Below, piece by piece: positions 46,453 through 56,106 of a stretch of 64,000 bases of DNA. The DNA comes from Sclerotinia nivalis (taxonomy: Eukaryota; Ascomycota; Leotiomycetes; Helotiales; Sclerotiniaceae). Positions within the stretch are counted from its first letter, which is position 1. Every line of letters starts with the position of its first letter. The notes under the pieces are model-generated. The model was not told where the DNA came from. It did not search any database and was given only the letters and a program-made list of their open reading frames with translations. Location of the stretch: NCBI GenBank assembly GCA_029531795.1, contig JAPEIS010000005.1:556001-620000 (forward strand), given 5' to 3'. The position numbers and the translations under genes are program-made.

Positions 46453-47991
46453 TTAGCACCTCGATGGATCAACTTGTCTGCTTGCTTGCTCAGTGTGCTC
46501 ATAGCTCGGAGGCAACTCTGGTCGTGGAACAGTAAAGCTAGATCGCAAAACACTGTTCTCAACCAAGTCCTCTCTCGGTATTTCAATAACTCTTGGCCTC
46601 AAATATTCATTGACATTAGCTAGCTCAGCAGCAGCTTCTACCGCGGTAAGAACGACTAGTGCAGTTCGGCTGCCTTGAGATGCGATCTGTAATGGAAGAG
46701 AAAGTTTGACCGAGGAGGATGGAACGCCTGCCCCCGGAGTATGGATGGTCAAGGCAAGATCAAGGGAATAGGATCGCGAAGCGATACATGAATGGAATGA
46801 GGGCACCCAAATCTTCGATGAAGGTAGTGAAACTGGGACCAGAATTTCTGCTGTATAGTAGATCTTTTCTTTTGCCTTTAGAGACATTTGTGAGTTGTCG
46901 GAGTAATTAGACGAACTTGACGATACTGTAGAAGCTCGTCGGGACAAATCTGGTTGTGGCAAGTGCTTCACCCACGAGACTTGCTCAACACATCTCGATG
47001 AGAGAGGAACTGACGTCTGATAAAATTGTCGGGCAGGTTCAATGCTTACGCCCATGCTCGATCTGGAGGGGAAGGATTTTGCCGGTTTGGTGGCGTAGAA
47101 ACTCGATACTTTGATTTTTGTAACTAGACCACCAAGACGAGGGGGTTGCGAGCTAAAATCGTGTGGTTCGAATTGTAGCTTGACAGTTGCCATTGTTGTG
47201 GCCACCAAAGAACTTCCAGGAGATGGAAGGACAATCGCTCCAGTTTGATCAGCCGACACAGTTATCTTTCCTAATTTCCCCGAAAAGATGCCTTTCCTAA
47301 GAGACTTTGTCTTCGACAGTAGGTAATCATTCTTTTCATTCGCTGAAATACTCATAGGGGGAGCTTCCGCCACCATTGGTATTATTTGAAGTTTCTTCGA
47401 GCCCTCGACAAGAGAAATCGGCTTCCTTGAAAACTCGGCGTGTTTGATCACCTTGGCGTTGATTGAGTATTGAACTTTGCTCATCTCTGGGGACAAATCA
47501 TCTAGTATCGATGCTTCGCGATCGCCCATGCTAGGAGGTAATTGCAGATGTGCCATATGGACATGATCAGCATCACAAGTATGTGAGCAAGAGGTTGGAA
47601 GGAGTTGTTCTGGGATGACAAAGTTGAATGGAAAGATATATGTTTTGCCCGCTTCAGCAATTCGTGGTTGAGGGTATGCGGCTTCTCGAATTGGCATGAT
47701 GAGTTTCAGAAATCTGTGAATGGCTGTTGTTCTGGATGTTGCGCTGGACTGAGTTATGTTGTCAACATATGTTCGAGTAACGCCTTCGAGTGTGATTTGA
47801 ATTTCATCGAATTGTGCATCATGAGGAGCTGTGATTGAGGCATTGCCTGACAACGCATCAAATGTTGTATAGGTCTTTCCATCATGATGATCATCTAGAT
47901 GAATCTCGACATCTGGTCGTTTCGTTGGATTAATTTTCTTGGCATAACTAGCAATTGTGCCCGAACCAGAGGATGCACTTGAAGCAGGCAT
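46453..47991 (-). CDS. Alpha-arrestin-like protein with C-terminal PPSY motif
   Basis: Single exon, 512 residues from MPASSASSGSGTIASYAKK; upstream Mets in the same frame precede sequence unlike protein. The arrestin-N-like fold starts about residue 25: VEIHLDDHHDGKTYTTFDALSG, ITLEGVTRTYVD, HRFLKLIMPI and GKTYIFPFNFVIPEQLLPTSC. A second beta-rich half follows, with KITVSADQTGAIVLPSPGSS, VKLQFEPHDFSSQPPRLGGLVTKIKVSSFY and IWVPSFHSCIASRSYSLDLALTI. Near the end, PRPELPPSYEHTEQ carries a PPxY motif, the docking site for WW domains of Rsp5/Nedd4-type ubiquitin ligases. It therefore probably acts as an adaptor for ubiquitination of membrane cargo. The family and PY motif are seen; the cargo is unknown. 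Confidence 0.88.
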   Translation of the reverse strand: MPASSASSGSGTIASYAKKINPTKRPDVEIHLDDHHDGKTYTTFDALSGNASITAPHDAQFDEIQITLEGVTRTYVDNITQSSATSRTTAIHRFLKLIMPIREAAYPQPRIAEAGKTYIFPFNFVIPEQLLPTSCSHTCDADHVHMAHLQLPPSMGDREASILDDLSPEMSKVQYSINAKVIKHAEFSRKPISLVEGSKKLQIIPMVAEAPPMSISANEKNDYLLSKTKSLRKGIFSGKLGKITVSADQTGAIVLPSPGSSLVATTMATVKLQFEPHDFSSQPPRLGGLVTKIKVSSFYATKPAKSFPSRSSMGVSIEPARQFYQTSVPLSSRCVEQVSWVKHLPQPDLSRRASTVSSSSSNYSDNSQMSLKAKEKIYYTAEILVPVSLPSSKIWVPSFHSCIASRSYSLDLALTIHTPGAGVPSSSVKLSLPLQIASQGSRTALVVLTAVEAAAELANVNEYLRPRVIEIPREDLVENSVLRSSFTVPRPELPPSYEHTEQASRQVDPSRC

Positions 47992-49021
47992 TTTGTCCGA
48001 AGGTATTGAAAAAAGAAGCTGGACAAAATAGAAGAGGCTATGCGATACAGGAGGAATGACCTTCAGATAAGTACAATTGGATATATGGTAAATGCGGGGA
48101 AATATGCGCCTTGAAGCCTCTTGGGTGTGACTTTGATAAGGAAGCAATCGACAATTGTATTGACATCGGTTGTGAGATGCCGAATTGAATAAAATGAGGA
48201 ATTGTTGACGCTGTTTTCGTCTCTTCTTGACTCTTGACTCTTTTCAAATTCTGGAAACATGATGGATAATGGCTTACCTTTATATATAACATGGTTCAGT
48301 ACTGTTTTCATTCACAAAAGTAGTATTTTCAGAAAATATTATCCATGACCATGACAAACCTTGAATATGAGTCAAGCTTGTCAGATTTGCGCCCTTGATG
48401 CACATTGGATATTTATTCCTTATTCCCATTGACATCTCCAACAAAATGGATCGTCCGTCCGTGCTTTTGGGAGGAAGTGAACTGCGGGAAAGGAACACTA
48501 ATTCATTAGTGTGTCTGTAGTGGGCCAAAAAGAATACTAACATTGACAATATTATTGGGTCATTAAGCTCCGTGCACGAATCAATACGCCCTTCACTTCA
48601 AACTTCCTACACCGATTTCTCAAGTCAGCATGGATTGATGCGATTCATCTGTAAGCTGTATAACCTCAATCGTATCAAAAAAGGATTACTAATTAGTAAT
48701 ACCATACCCAAAGATTCGGACGGTCCGTCTCTCGTAAGGCTGAAATGTCGCTGTCTATCAGATCTGACTTTCTTATTATTCTTGTTCTCTCTTACTCTCA
48801 TTGAAATCATTAAACGCAACTCCGGAATATCTATCACATTCAACTCCGAGTCACACAACAGACATAAGAAAACCTAAAGCCTAGAAGCCAACATCATCGA
48901 TCATCATCACACCATAGTGACCATACAGACAAGCAAATTCTTGTTTTCCCCTCTCCTCCCATGGACTACCTATGTAGTATCCATCCACTATCCCAGGATA
49001 CAAATTCTGAACACACACCAA

Positions 49022-49082
49022 CCTTTCCTCCAAAGGCATTCATATCCTTTATATGTAGGCATGAATGCCTTTGGAGGAAAGG
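49022..49082. repeat. Perfect inverted repeat, 22-bp arms, 17-nt loop
   Basis: Left arm 49022-49043 (starts CCTTTCCTCCAAAGG) and right arm 49061-49082 (ends GGAGGAAAGG) are exact reverse complements. The loop is 49044-49060. No gene or transposon end is seen around it. Confidence 0.9.
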
Positions 49083-50319
49083 CTCGTCTTCAAACTAGTT
49101 TCATTTGACTCCGCCCAGAATTTCTCGTCTCCACCCTCAAATCCATGCACTAAACAAATTTTCTCGACCTTATTTCAACATCGCAAATACTTAACGTACA
49201 CGGTCACCTCTGACACATACCTCTCTTACAACTGCTCATAGCGATCAAATATCCAGCCAACATGATAAAAAATTTCTTTTTCGCAATTTCCTTCCTTTTA
49301 GTTGCATGGGGCATTGGAGATGTTCATTACAGACTCTATCTAGGCTTTCAATAATACGATCGGGGATATGGGTATCCATAATACTATGTCGTGAGTCGTG
49401 GTCAAAGGATTGGTTGTCGAAATCCGTGTTTGGGTAAATCATCTACTCGTACGTGCGGCCAGAAAGTATGTCTGTCTATCACACTCCACTCTTAAACATA
49501 TACCTCAAGATGGTAAACTACAAAGGGAATAGTAGCCCATATTTAGGTTGGAATGTGACATTTTCTGGCAGGACGATGAAAGTTTGTAGTTGTAGGTGCG
49601 AACTTTGAAGAGGGTTGATGTATCATTATTGGACGAGTGAAACCTACGTATATCCCCATTAGAATCGCACCTACCGTATTATACCTACCCTAACAACGAG
49701 TACTCTGTAAATATTCATGAAATTATTCGAGAAACTGTAACCTTACTCCGTATTTTCCCACATGAAACTAATCATCTAAAATTTCTACCCATCCATCCCA
49801 TTTCCTGGATCGTGCTTGTGCTTGTGCTTGTGCTTCTATTTCTAGTTCTAATTCTACATCTAGAAACTCCCGTTTCCCCCACTTATTCTCTCTCCATCCA
49901 TATAAAATCAATCGTCAACTAGGTAGCCATTAGTTATAAGCAGCCAGGTACCAGAAGTAGGTACACTACTGTAAACATGTACAGAGTACATGTCTTCTCA
50001 AAGGCGTGCATATTCGTAATTTCCAAACCTCATTACATCAACCAACCCTAGAACCGACATCGGACCCCGGGGAAAGAGTCATCCATCATCCATTTTATAC
50101 CTCCCATCCTCACCACACCACAAAATAACATAACAAAACAATCATTACCTCATTATCCCATTATCCCAATATTCAAACTTCAATACTCAAACTTCAAACT
50201 AACCTTACACACCTAGTATATAACCGCTAAGCTACCTACCTTGTTGGACTATAAATTCCGGGGATCCAGGGGATGAAAACCGTCCGCTATAACAGGCTAG
50301 ATGTTGGGTTTCAGGTTTG

Positions 50320-50352
50320 ATGTTTAGTGTTTAGTGTTTAGTGTTTAGTGTT
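50320..50352 (+). repeat. GTTTAGT heptanucleotide array
   Basis: Four to five tandem GTTTAGT units directly after GTTTGAT. It lies in the 3' flank of Scm3. Confidence 0.85.
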
Positions 50353-50541
50353 AGAGTACCAGTACAGAGATAGGTATTTTCGTATCACCTTGCTTGAAAT
50401 TATATTATGTGTTTTTTTATTTATATTTATCGGTGATTTATTATTATGTGTTTGAATTGATATTGTATGCAAGCAAGTGCCGGTATTGGTATTACCGGTA
50501 CTTCATCCGCAATATGCTATGCTATTTCATCATATCATCCA

Positions 50542-53427
50542 TCACTCAATGCCCATACGTTTAGAGCTCAATCCACATCTAAAGCAAAAAGCCCGTTTAC
50601 ACGCAAATCCATCTTGTCCACATTTTCTAAACGTTCCTCCCGGCGTCTTCACCATTCCAGGACTGCGTGATGTACCTCTCAGTGCCCCTTTTCTCGTGAG
50701 ATCTCTTCGGGTAGGTGTGGTATAGTCCAACAAAGGAGTTCTTGACTTCCTTGATTCGCTGTGAGTTGGCGTGGTAATGCCTCCTGTCTTCTTGTTTGGT
50801 GACAAAGTGGGCGTTCTGTTGCCACTGATCATATTTTGGAGAGGCAGATCTTCAGCATCGGACACAAGTGTCTCAGTCTCCTGATCGGCTTTCTGTGATG
50901 GTGTCAAGGATGTATTTTCTTTCTCGTCAAGATCAAAGAATTTTCGCTTGGGCCGCGGGGTGGGAGAGGACACCATATCTAATGAAGCAGGTAGTACAGG
51001 ACCATTATCAACAGAATCTGTTCTCTGTTGAATCCTCGACTGGATCCTTCTATCTACTGCAACAGTGGGTGACGACTCGATTTGCGATGTTGAAGGGATA
51101 ACAGCACTGCTGCTGAATCTCTTGTTCATCCTAGATTGCCTCCGTGCATCAAGAGCACTTCTTGGAGAAGTTTCCGGAAGCTGGTCGATATCGAATAGAT
51201 CAACACTAGTCTCTTTCTTGTTATCGGATAGACCAACTCCAACTGCCGGGTCAGGTTCGGATTTTATTTTGACTATGGACTTCTTTGCGTAAGCGGTAGG
51301 TAGAGCCGGGGCCCATTCCGCGCTGAGCTCGTCAAACTCGTCGAAATCACTGAGGGTGGGAATCCTTCCCTTCGGCTGAACAGGAGTGATAGCATCTGAG
51401 ATTGCTGAGTCTTGACCCTCTCGTTTGATAAAAGTCCGAGGCTCCTTTTGCTTGTCTTTCCTTGGCAGTGAACAGACAAACAGAACGTCTCCTCCTTCAA
51501 GGCCAAGGCTTAATTCGTCAACCTCTTCTGACATAAGCCTCTTTCGAACTATGCTTTGACGAGATCTTGATTTCCCGTTGGTTCCATCTTTTGATTTACT
51601 ACTACTTGGTTTTCTCGCTCCTTCCTTGGATTCCTTGGATTCCTCGGATTGAGGAGTTACAAGCCAAGAACCCTTCTCTTCATTGGGTTTGGGTGTTGAG
51701 CCGCTTGATTGTTGCAGCGCCTTGAAATTCGAGCCAGTTTCTTCATCCGAAAATTCGTAGGCGGGATTAACAGTTACAGGCGCAATCCTCTGAACTCCGG
51801 AGCCAATATGTGCAGGAAGCTCAGGCTCATCATCACTTTCTTCCGAGAATTCCAAATCAGAACTTCTCAGATTCAAAGCTTCTTCATCAACATCCACTGG
51901 TCTGACATCGGTCAAATCGAATATACTGGCGTCTTTAGCCAAATCCTTGTGAAGTCTAGGGTCCAAGACTTTGATTGCGGCGACAGCATCCGACCAACTA
52001 ACGACATTCGATCCTTGCTGTGCAGGTTTTCGAGTTCTAGATGGTCGTTGGAAGAAAGACACTGGATGCGGACTGCGTGATGCAGATCTGATGCTCGATT
52101 CCGACTCTTCTCGATTTTTAGGACGGTATGGCGGACGGAGTCCACGAGAACCCGGTCTAGTTGTGCCTTCCGGGGACCACAAATGCAGGTACCTTTGGCG
52201 ATACCGGTCCTTCCATGATGCTATTGTATGTCGGTCATTCAAACTCGCCAGCTCTTCCCAGGTAGATTCTGTTCCGAATGTGAGACCCTGATCGCGTGCT
52301 TCAGCCACCTTTGCAATGAGTATTTCATCCTCTTCTTCCGTAAAGGAATTACGCACTCGTGGTGACTTTGAGGCAGCGGAACTTGGGGTGCTTAGTCCAT
52401 CCGACAGTAATGCCGTGTCACCGATGTTTCTTGGTCTAAAAGACGCCTTTGGTTTGAATGGACCTTTTGGACCTCGCCCTCTTGGACCTCGCCCTCTTGG
52501 ACCTCGTCCTCTTGGTAAAGCCCAGATCGACTCGGACACATCAGGAGATGGGCTGCGCTCAGTTTCTGGCTCTGGAATAAAAGCTCTCAAAGCCGGGCGC
52601 TTTTTTGGTTCGAGTGCAGGTAATTCAGGCACTCTCCAGGCTGGTTCAATATGAGTGTCATCATGGATATGTTTTCGTGAAATAATGTTTACAATTTGAG
52701 GGGCAACGTCAGGTCCAAATGAATGTAAAATTTCATTGTATGATGGAAAAGAAACGCTGCGTCCTTCAGGCTGTGAGTTTCGTTGGCGTTGTAAGTCGCC
52801 CAGAGGATCGTTTGAAGCGGATTCCGTCTCTATCGTGGATACCACATCAAGGAAAGGATCCCGGTTCGGTTCATCGTAGCCGCGTAAGATCATATCGTCC
52901 TCCTCCATGTCTCCACAACTCATCTCCTCCGCATTCACTCGGTGGTCTGATTTGTCCTGCGCCTTATCTCCCTCATTCATACCCTCACCTTCCTCAATGC
53001 TATTTTCATCATCAGATGTTTCCATAACACTCTCTGGTTCTACAGTCAAGGCTCTCAGAAGATTGCCTCCTGCTTTATTGTCTCCAGCATCCCGCTCATC
53101 TTGCATCTCTTTCAAATGCCCATTATCAACCAATATTTCTCCAGTGAGCAGGTCGATTTCATCACCAACTCCATCAAAATCTTTCCCATATTTTTCGAAG
53201 ATGGATTCAAATGTAGATTTTAATTTGTAGTCGAGTCGAGCTCTTCTCTGCTGAAGCTCCTGATCGGGATCATATCCAGGTCCGTAGACAATATCATCGT
53301 TCTCATCATCGACAATGAAATCATCTTCCTCTGCTTCGGTATACCCCTCGGAGTAATCGTCGTTAACTTCGAAGTCGGCATCATTAGGCTCAGTGGATAT
53401 CTTTTGCCTTTTTGTTGGAGATCCCAT
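50542..53427 (-). CDS. SCM3: CENP-A chaperone Scm3/HJURP-like with Myb-like domain
   Basis: Deposits centromeric histone CENP-A. Intronless, 961 residues. The CENP-A-binding motif lies at about residues 60-110: QRRARLDYKLKSTFESIFEK, GDEIDLLTGEILVDNGHL, a block typical of Scm3. An acidic stretch precedes it (EAEEDDFIVDDENDD). A Myb/SANT-like segment, SFTEEEDEILIAKVAEA...TWEELASL...WKDRYRQRYL, sits at about 360-420, as in other filamentous Scm3 proteins. A GRGPR repeat at about 300-320 comes from a 15-bp DNA repeat (about 52468-52516). The C-terminus has a Cys cluster CGQDGFACKRAFCFRC (C-x6-C-x4-C-x2-C), possibly metal-binding. The remainder is disordered with many KSR/TPSP phosphosite-like motifs. 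Promoter shared with divergent ATG6. Confidence 0.9.
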   Translation of the reverse strand: MGSPTKRQKISTEPNDADFEVNDDYSEGYTEAEEDDFIVDDENDDIVYGPGYDPDQELQQRRARLDYKLKSTFESIFEKYGKDFDGVGDEIDLLTGEILVDNGHLKEMQDERDAGDNKAGGNLLRALTVEPESVMETSDDENSIEEGEGMNEGDKAQDKSDHRVNAEEMSCGDMEEDDMILRGYDEPNRDPFLDVVSTIETESASNDPLGDLQRQRNSQPEGRSVSFPSYNEILHSFGPDVAPQIVNIISRKHIHDDTHIEPAWRVPELPALEPKKRPALRAFIPEPETERSPSPDVSESIWALPRGRGPRGRGPRGRGPKGPFKPKASFRPRNIGDTALLSDGLSTPSSAASKSPRVRNSFTEEEDEILIAKVAEARDQGLTFGTESTWEELASLNDRHTIASWKDRYRQRYLHLWSPEGTTRPGSRGLRPPYRPKNREESESSIRSASRSPHPVSFFQRPSRTRKPAQQGSNVVSWSDAVAAIKVLDPRLHKDLAKDASIFDLTDVRPVDVDEEALNLRSSDLEFSEESDDEPELPAHIGSGVQRIAPVTVNPAYEFSDEETGSNFKALQQSSGSTPKPNEEKGSWLVTPQSEESKESKEGARKPSSSKSKDGTNGKSRSRQSIVRKRLMSEEVDELSLGLEGGDVLFVCSLPRKDKQKEPRTFIKREGQDSAISDAITPVQPKGRIPTLSDFDEFDELSAEWAPALPTAYAKKSIVKIKSEPDPAVGVGLSDNKKETSVDLFDIDQLPETSPRSALDARRQSRMNKRFSSSAVIPSTSQIESSPTVAVDRRIQSRIQQRTDSVDNGPVLPASLDMVSSPTPRPKRKFFDLDEKENTSLTPSQKADQETETLVSDAEDLPLQNMISGNRTPTLSPNKKTGGITTPTHSESRKSRTPLLDYTTPTRRDLTRKGALRGTSRSPGMVKTPGGTFRKCGQDGFACKRAFCFRCGLSSKRMGIE

Positions 53428-53903
53428 GTTGACAATTTGCGATCATGTCCAAAGATTGATAATGTTGTAAGAATTATAAGGGTCTGTATTTGTGTATCAT
53501 TAAATAGGTAGGTAAATCAAGATTGGAAAGTAAATAAAAGTCGCGAGCTGATTTCCTACAGTCTCGGGGATAACGCGTTGGGTTCGTGTAAATTACTTGC
53601 ATAAAGCTAGTGTACGAATAGAGCCTGTTGAGCTGCGGGGTTGCATAAATGAGCTTAAATTTATGTAAGCATGGCTAATTGATGCCCTTGACCTACCGTA
53701 CGTCAAGGTACCGGTACCTGTAACATCACATCGCATCGCATCGCATCATATTTCATGACCAAGTCTAACCAAGTGAATCTACAAACTTCTATTTCGATCA
53801 TCTCCCCATATCGCTGTCGAAGCAAAATGCCAGAGATACCTTGGTCGATACTTGTTTGATTTCTCGATGATTTCATGTGAATATTTGGTCAAATATCCAC
53901 AAC
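53428..53903. promoter_or_regulatory. Divergent promoter between SCM3 and ATG6
   Basis: 476 bp between opposite starts. It includes the 14-bp palindrome AGGTACCGGTACCT (53706-53719) and a CATCG pentamer array (about 53728-53748). Neither has a known assigned role here. Confidence 0.5.
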
Positions 53904-55475
53904 ATGTATTGTCAAAAGTGTCGTACATCATTGAAACTTGATAGCTCTCTGGAAGACCTGAACCCCGCGGCGTTTGATTTATTAGTCGGTTCGTGAATTT
54001 TATCTAAAGCAAACCTCTTAAGATAAACTCGAGCTTATCATCATTGCTTTCTAGGTGCGACCTCACAAAACCATCCCAAAAACATCCCCCCTTCACGGCC
54101 AGCATATCCTCAAGAACGAAAACAACTTTATGATCGTGTCTCGAAGCATGCCGGTCCGCCAACCTTCAAGCGGACAATATCTGCACCCCGTCGACATGAT
54201 TCTAATTTAGCAGACACGATGAGAAGCGGCTTGAACAATCCAGCCATGTCTTTTGTCATGCTGACGGAATCCCAAGTCGTGCCTCCGTCAGTTGCCAAAC
54301 CACCCGAAGATACAGATGTAAATCGACCACAAGAAGATGACCTACCCGGCGGAGAAGCACCGGATGGTGAGGGCAAAGCAATGTCGCAAGATATGGAACG
54401 GGTATCGAGGCTTTTCGAGATCCTTACGGCGCGATCCGATATAGATCATCCTATCTGTGTTGAGTGTACAGAGATGCTTGTCGATGGGCTGCAAAAACGA
54501 TTAGAAGCTGCGACTCGAGAAAGGGATGCATATGTCGGATTTTTGAAACAGGTCAATGCCGAATTACCAACAGAGGAGGAAGTGAAGGAAGCAAATGATC
54601 TTCTGTCAACGGTACGAGCAGATGAGGTCGCGGCAGTAGAGGAGTTGAAGAAGATCGAAGCGGAAACTGCCAGGGTAAATGAGGAAAATGCTCAGCTGGA
54701 AGAAGAGGCCAGAGCTCTTGATATTGAAGAAGAGAAGTTCTGGAGTGATCGAAATGAGTTTGCGATGAAGCTCTCGGAGTTCCAAAACATAAGGGATAGC
54801 ATCAATCTTCAATATGATCATGATTCACAGCTGTTGGAGAAATTGCAAAGAACGAATGTGTATAACGATACATTTTGCATAAGCCATGACGGAAAGTTTG
54901 GTACAATTAATGGCCTACGACTTGGACGACTCTCAAGTGTGCCGGTGGACTGGCCGGAAATCAATGCAGCATGGGGCCACGCACTACTTCTTCTAGCTAC
55001 TGTCGCTGACCGTCTCAACTTCAAATTCGAAGGATACGAGCTTCAGCCCATGGGCTCAACCTCTAGAATAATACGTTATGATTATCCCTCGCCGTCTGCA
55101 AGTCGTTCTAGCTCCCAACGCGGTAATAACACCCGACCGCCCAAGAAATCCATTCTCGAGCTTCATTCATCTGGTGACATGCCTCTCGGACTCACTTTCA
55201 TGCATCGCAAGTTCGATATAGCTATGGAGGCATTCCTTGAATGCATGCGCCAACTGGGTGCTTTTGTTGAGCAGGAATCCGCCAGGACTTCGGACACCGG
55301 ACGAGGACTTAAACTGCCATATAAAATCGAAGGAGAGAAGATAGGAGATGTCAGTATAAAACTAGGCATAGCACAAGATGATGCATGGAGCAGAGCATGC
55401 AAGTTCACTCTCACATGCTGCAAGTTTTTGTTGGCTCACGCAAGTAATGTTAATAATGCGAGAAGGAGTATATAA
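53904..55475 (+). CDS. ATG6: Autophagy protein Atg6/Vps30 (Beclin 1)
   Basis: Scaffold of the class III PI3-kinase complexes in autophagy and vacuolar sorting. Exon 1 is 53904-53988, the intron 53989-54054 (GTTCGT...CTAG, 66 nt), exon 2 54055-55475; 501 residues. The N-terminus MYCQKCRTSLKLDSSLEDL has a CxxC pair; a second lies in HPICVECTEMLVDGL at about 170. A coiled coil covers about 180-280 (EEVKEANDLL, ELKKIEAETARVNEENAQLE). The conserved BARA/ECD domain follows: NVYNDTFCISHDGKFGTING, LRLGRLSSVPVDWPEINAAW and FEGYELQPMGS. It closes with AWSRACKFTLTCCKFLLAHAS. Length and order agree with fungal Atg6. Confidence 0.95.
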
Positions 55476-55866
55476 AATATGGGCATAGGGGTCTCACGGC
55501 GCACTTGATTAGGAATGAATCATATAAGCGGCGTTCCTGAAACTTGGAGTAGATTTATGGCATTCACATCATCAGTATGTTTTCATTACGCAAAGATATC
55601 TCAAGGAAGTTTGACAAACAATCAGTAAATTGATTCTATCATCTCTAGCTCAACCCACCTGACTGTGCTATTCTTGTCTATTTGTCGCAGATTTCATAAC
55701 TAAACAATACCCATCAACGCCAGTGAACCGAGTAATCCAATCTGGGCTCTTTTGCGGGGGGGTGTTTTGTTACTTTTGCTTGGGTCTTTTGGGGGACATG
55801 GTTGCATTTTTCGACTCGTACTGGCTGAATATCACACTATCGTACACGGGTCGCCTTTCCAAGTTA
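55476..55866. other. Intergenic, 391 bp
   Basis: Convergent 3' regions of ATG6 and the small basic ORF. A GGGGGGGTG run is present at about 55757-55764; otherwise nothing seen. Confidence 0.45.
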
Positions 55867-56106
55867 TCACATGCTTAAGTCAGATAAACTTTCGGCCGGT
55901 GCGTTGTCTTCTCTGGCGGCTTTGATTTCTTGAGCCAGGGATTTGTCGTCAGCTCTGCCAGCATCTTGTTTGTGATCAAAGGCCTCCTGACACCATTTGG
56001 AACGTTCACTGAGAGCCTTCGCTCTTGTGCGGTGAGTCTTGCTGTGCCGTTGATGCTCAACGAGGGACCGGCCCTTTGGGATCTGTGAGTGTTTTCTTGA
56101 AGGCAT
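55867..56106 (-). CDS. Small basic hypothetical protein, 79 residues
   Basis: The start MPSRKHSQIPKGRSLVEHQR was chosen over an upstream in-frame Met at 56241, because the ~45 preceding residues look like leader sequence. The first half is rich in Arg, Lys, His and Ser (HSKTHRTRAKALSERSKWC), the second half acidic (EIKAAREDNAPAESLSDLSM). No known domain or secretion signal. The charge pattern and length would fit a nucleic-acid-associated small protein, but that is only a guess. An alternative is that it is a chance frame. Confidence 0.5.
   Translation of the reverse strand: MPSRKHSQIPKGRSLVEHQRHSKTHRTRAKALSERSKWCQEAFDHKQDAGRADDKSLAQEIKAAREDNAPAESLSDLSM

Larger units (their letters stand above)
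47992..50541. other. Gene-poor 2.5-kb region with a long stem-loop
   Basis: Between the arrestin start and the Scm3 stop (both minus strand). Contains the 22-bp stem-loop 49022-49082, a (TGTGCT)-type repeat (about 49812-49836), ACATGTAC...GTACATGT arms (49975-49993), and a GTTTAGT heptamer array (about 50320-50352). No gene supported. Confidence 0.55.

Noticed and set aside
53706..53719. Palindrome AGGTACCGGTACCT as an operator
   Set aside because: Only 14 bp and a single copy; no family or context supports a specific factor.
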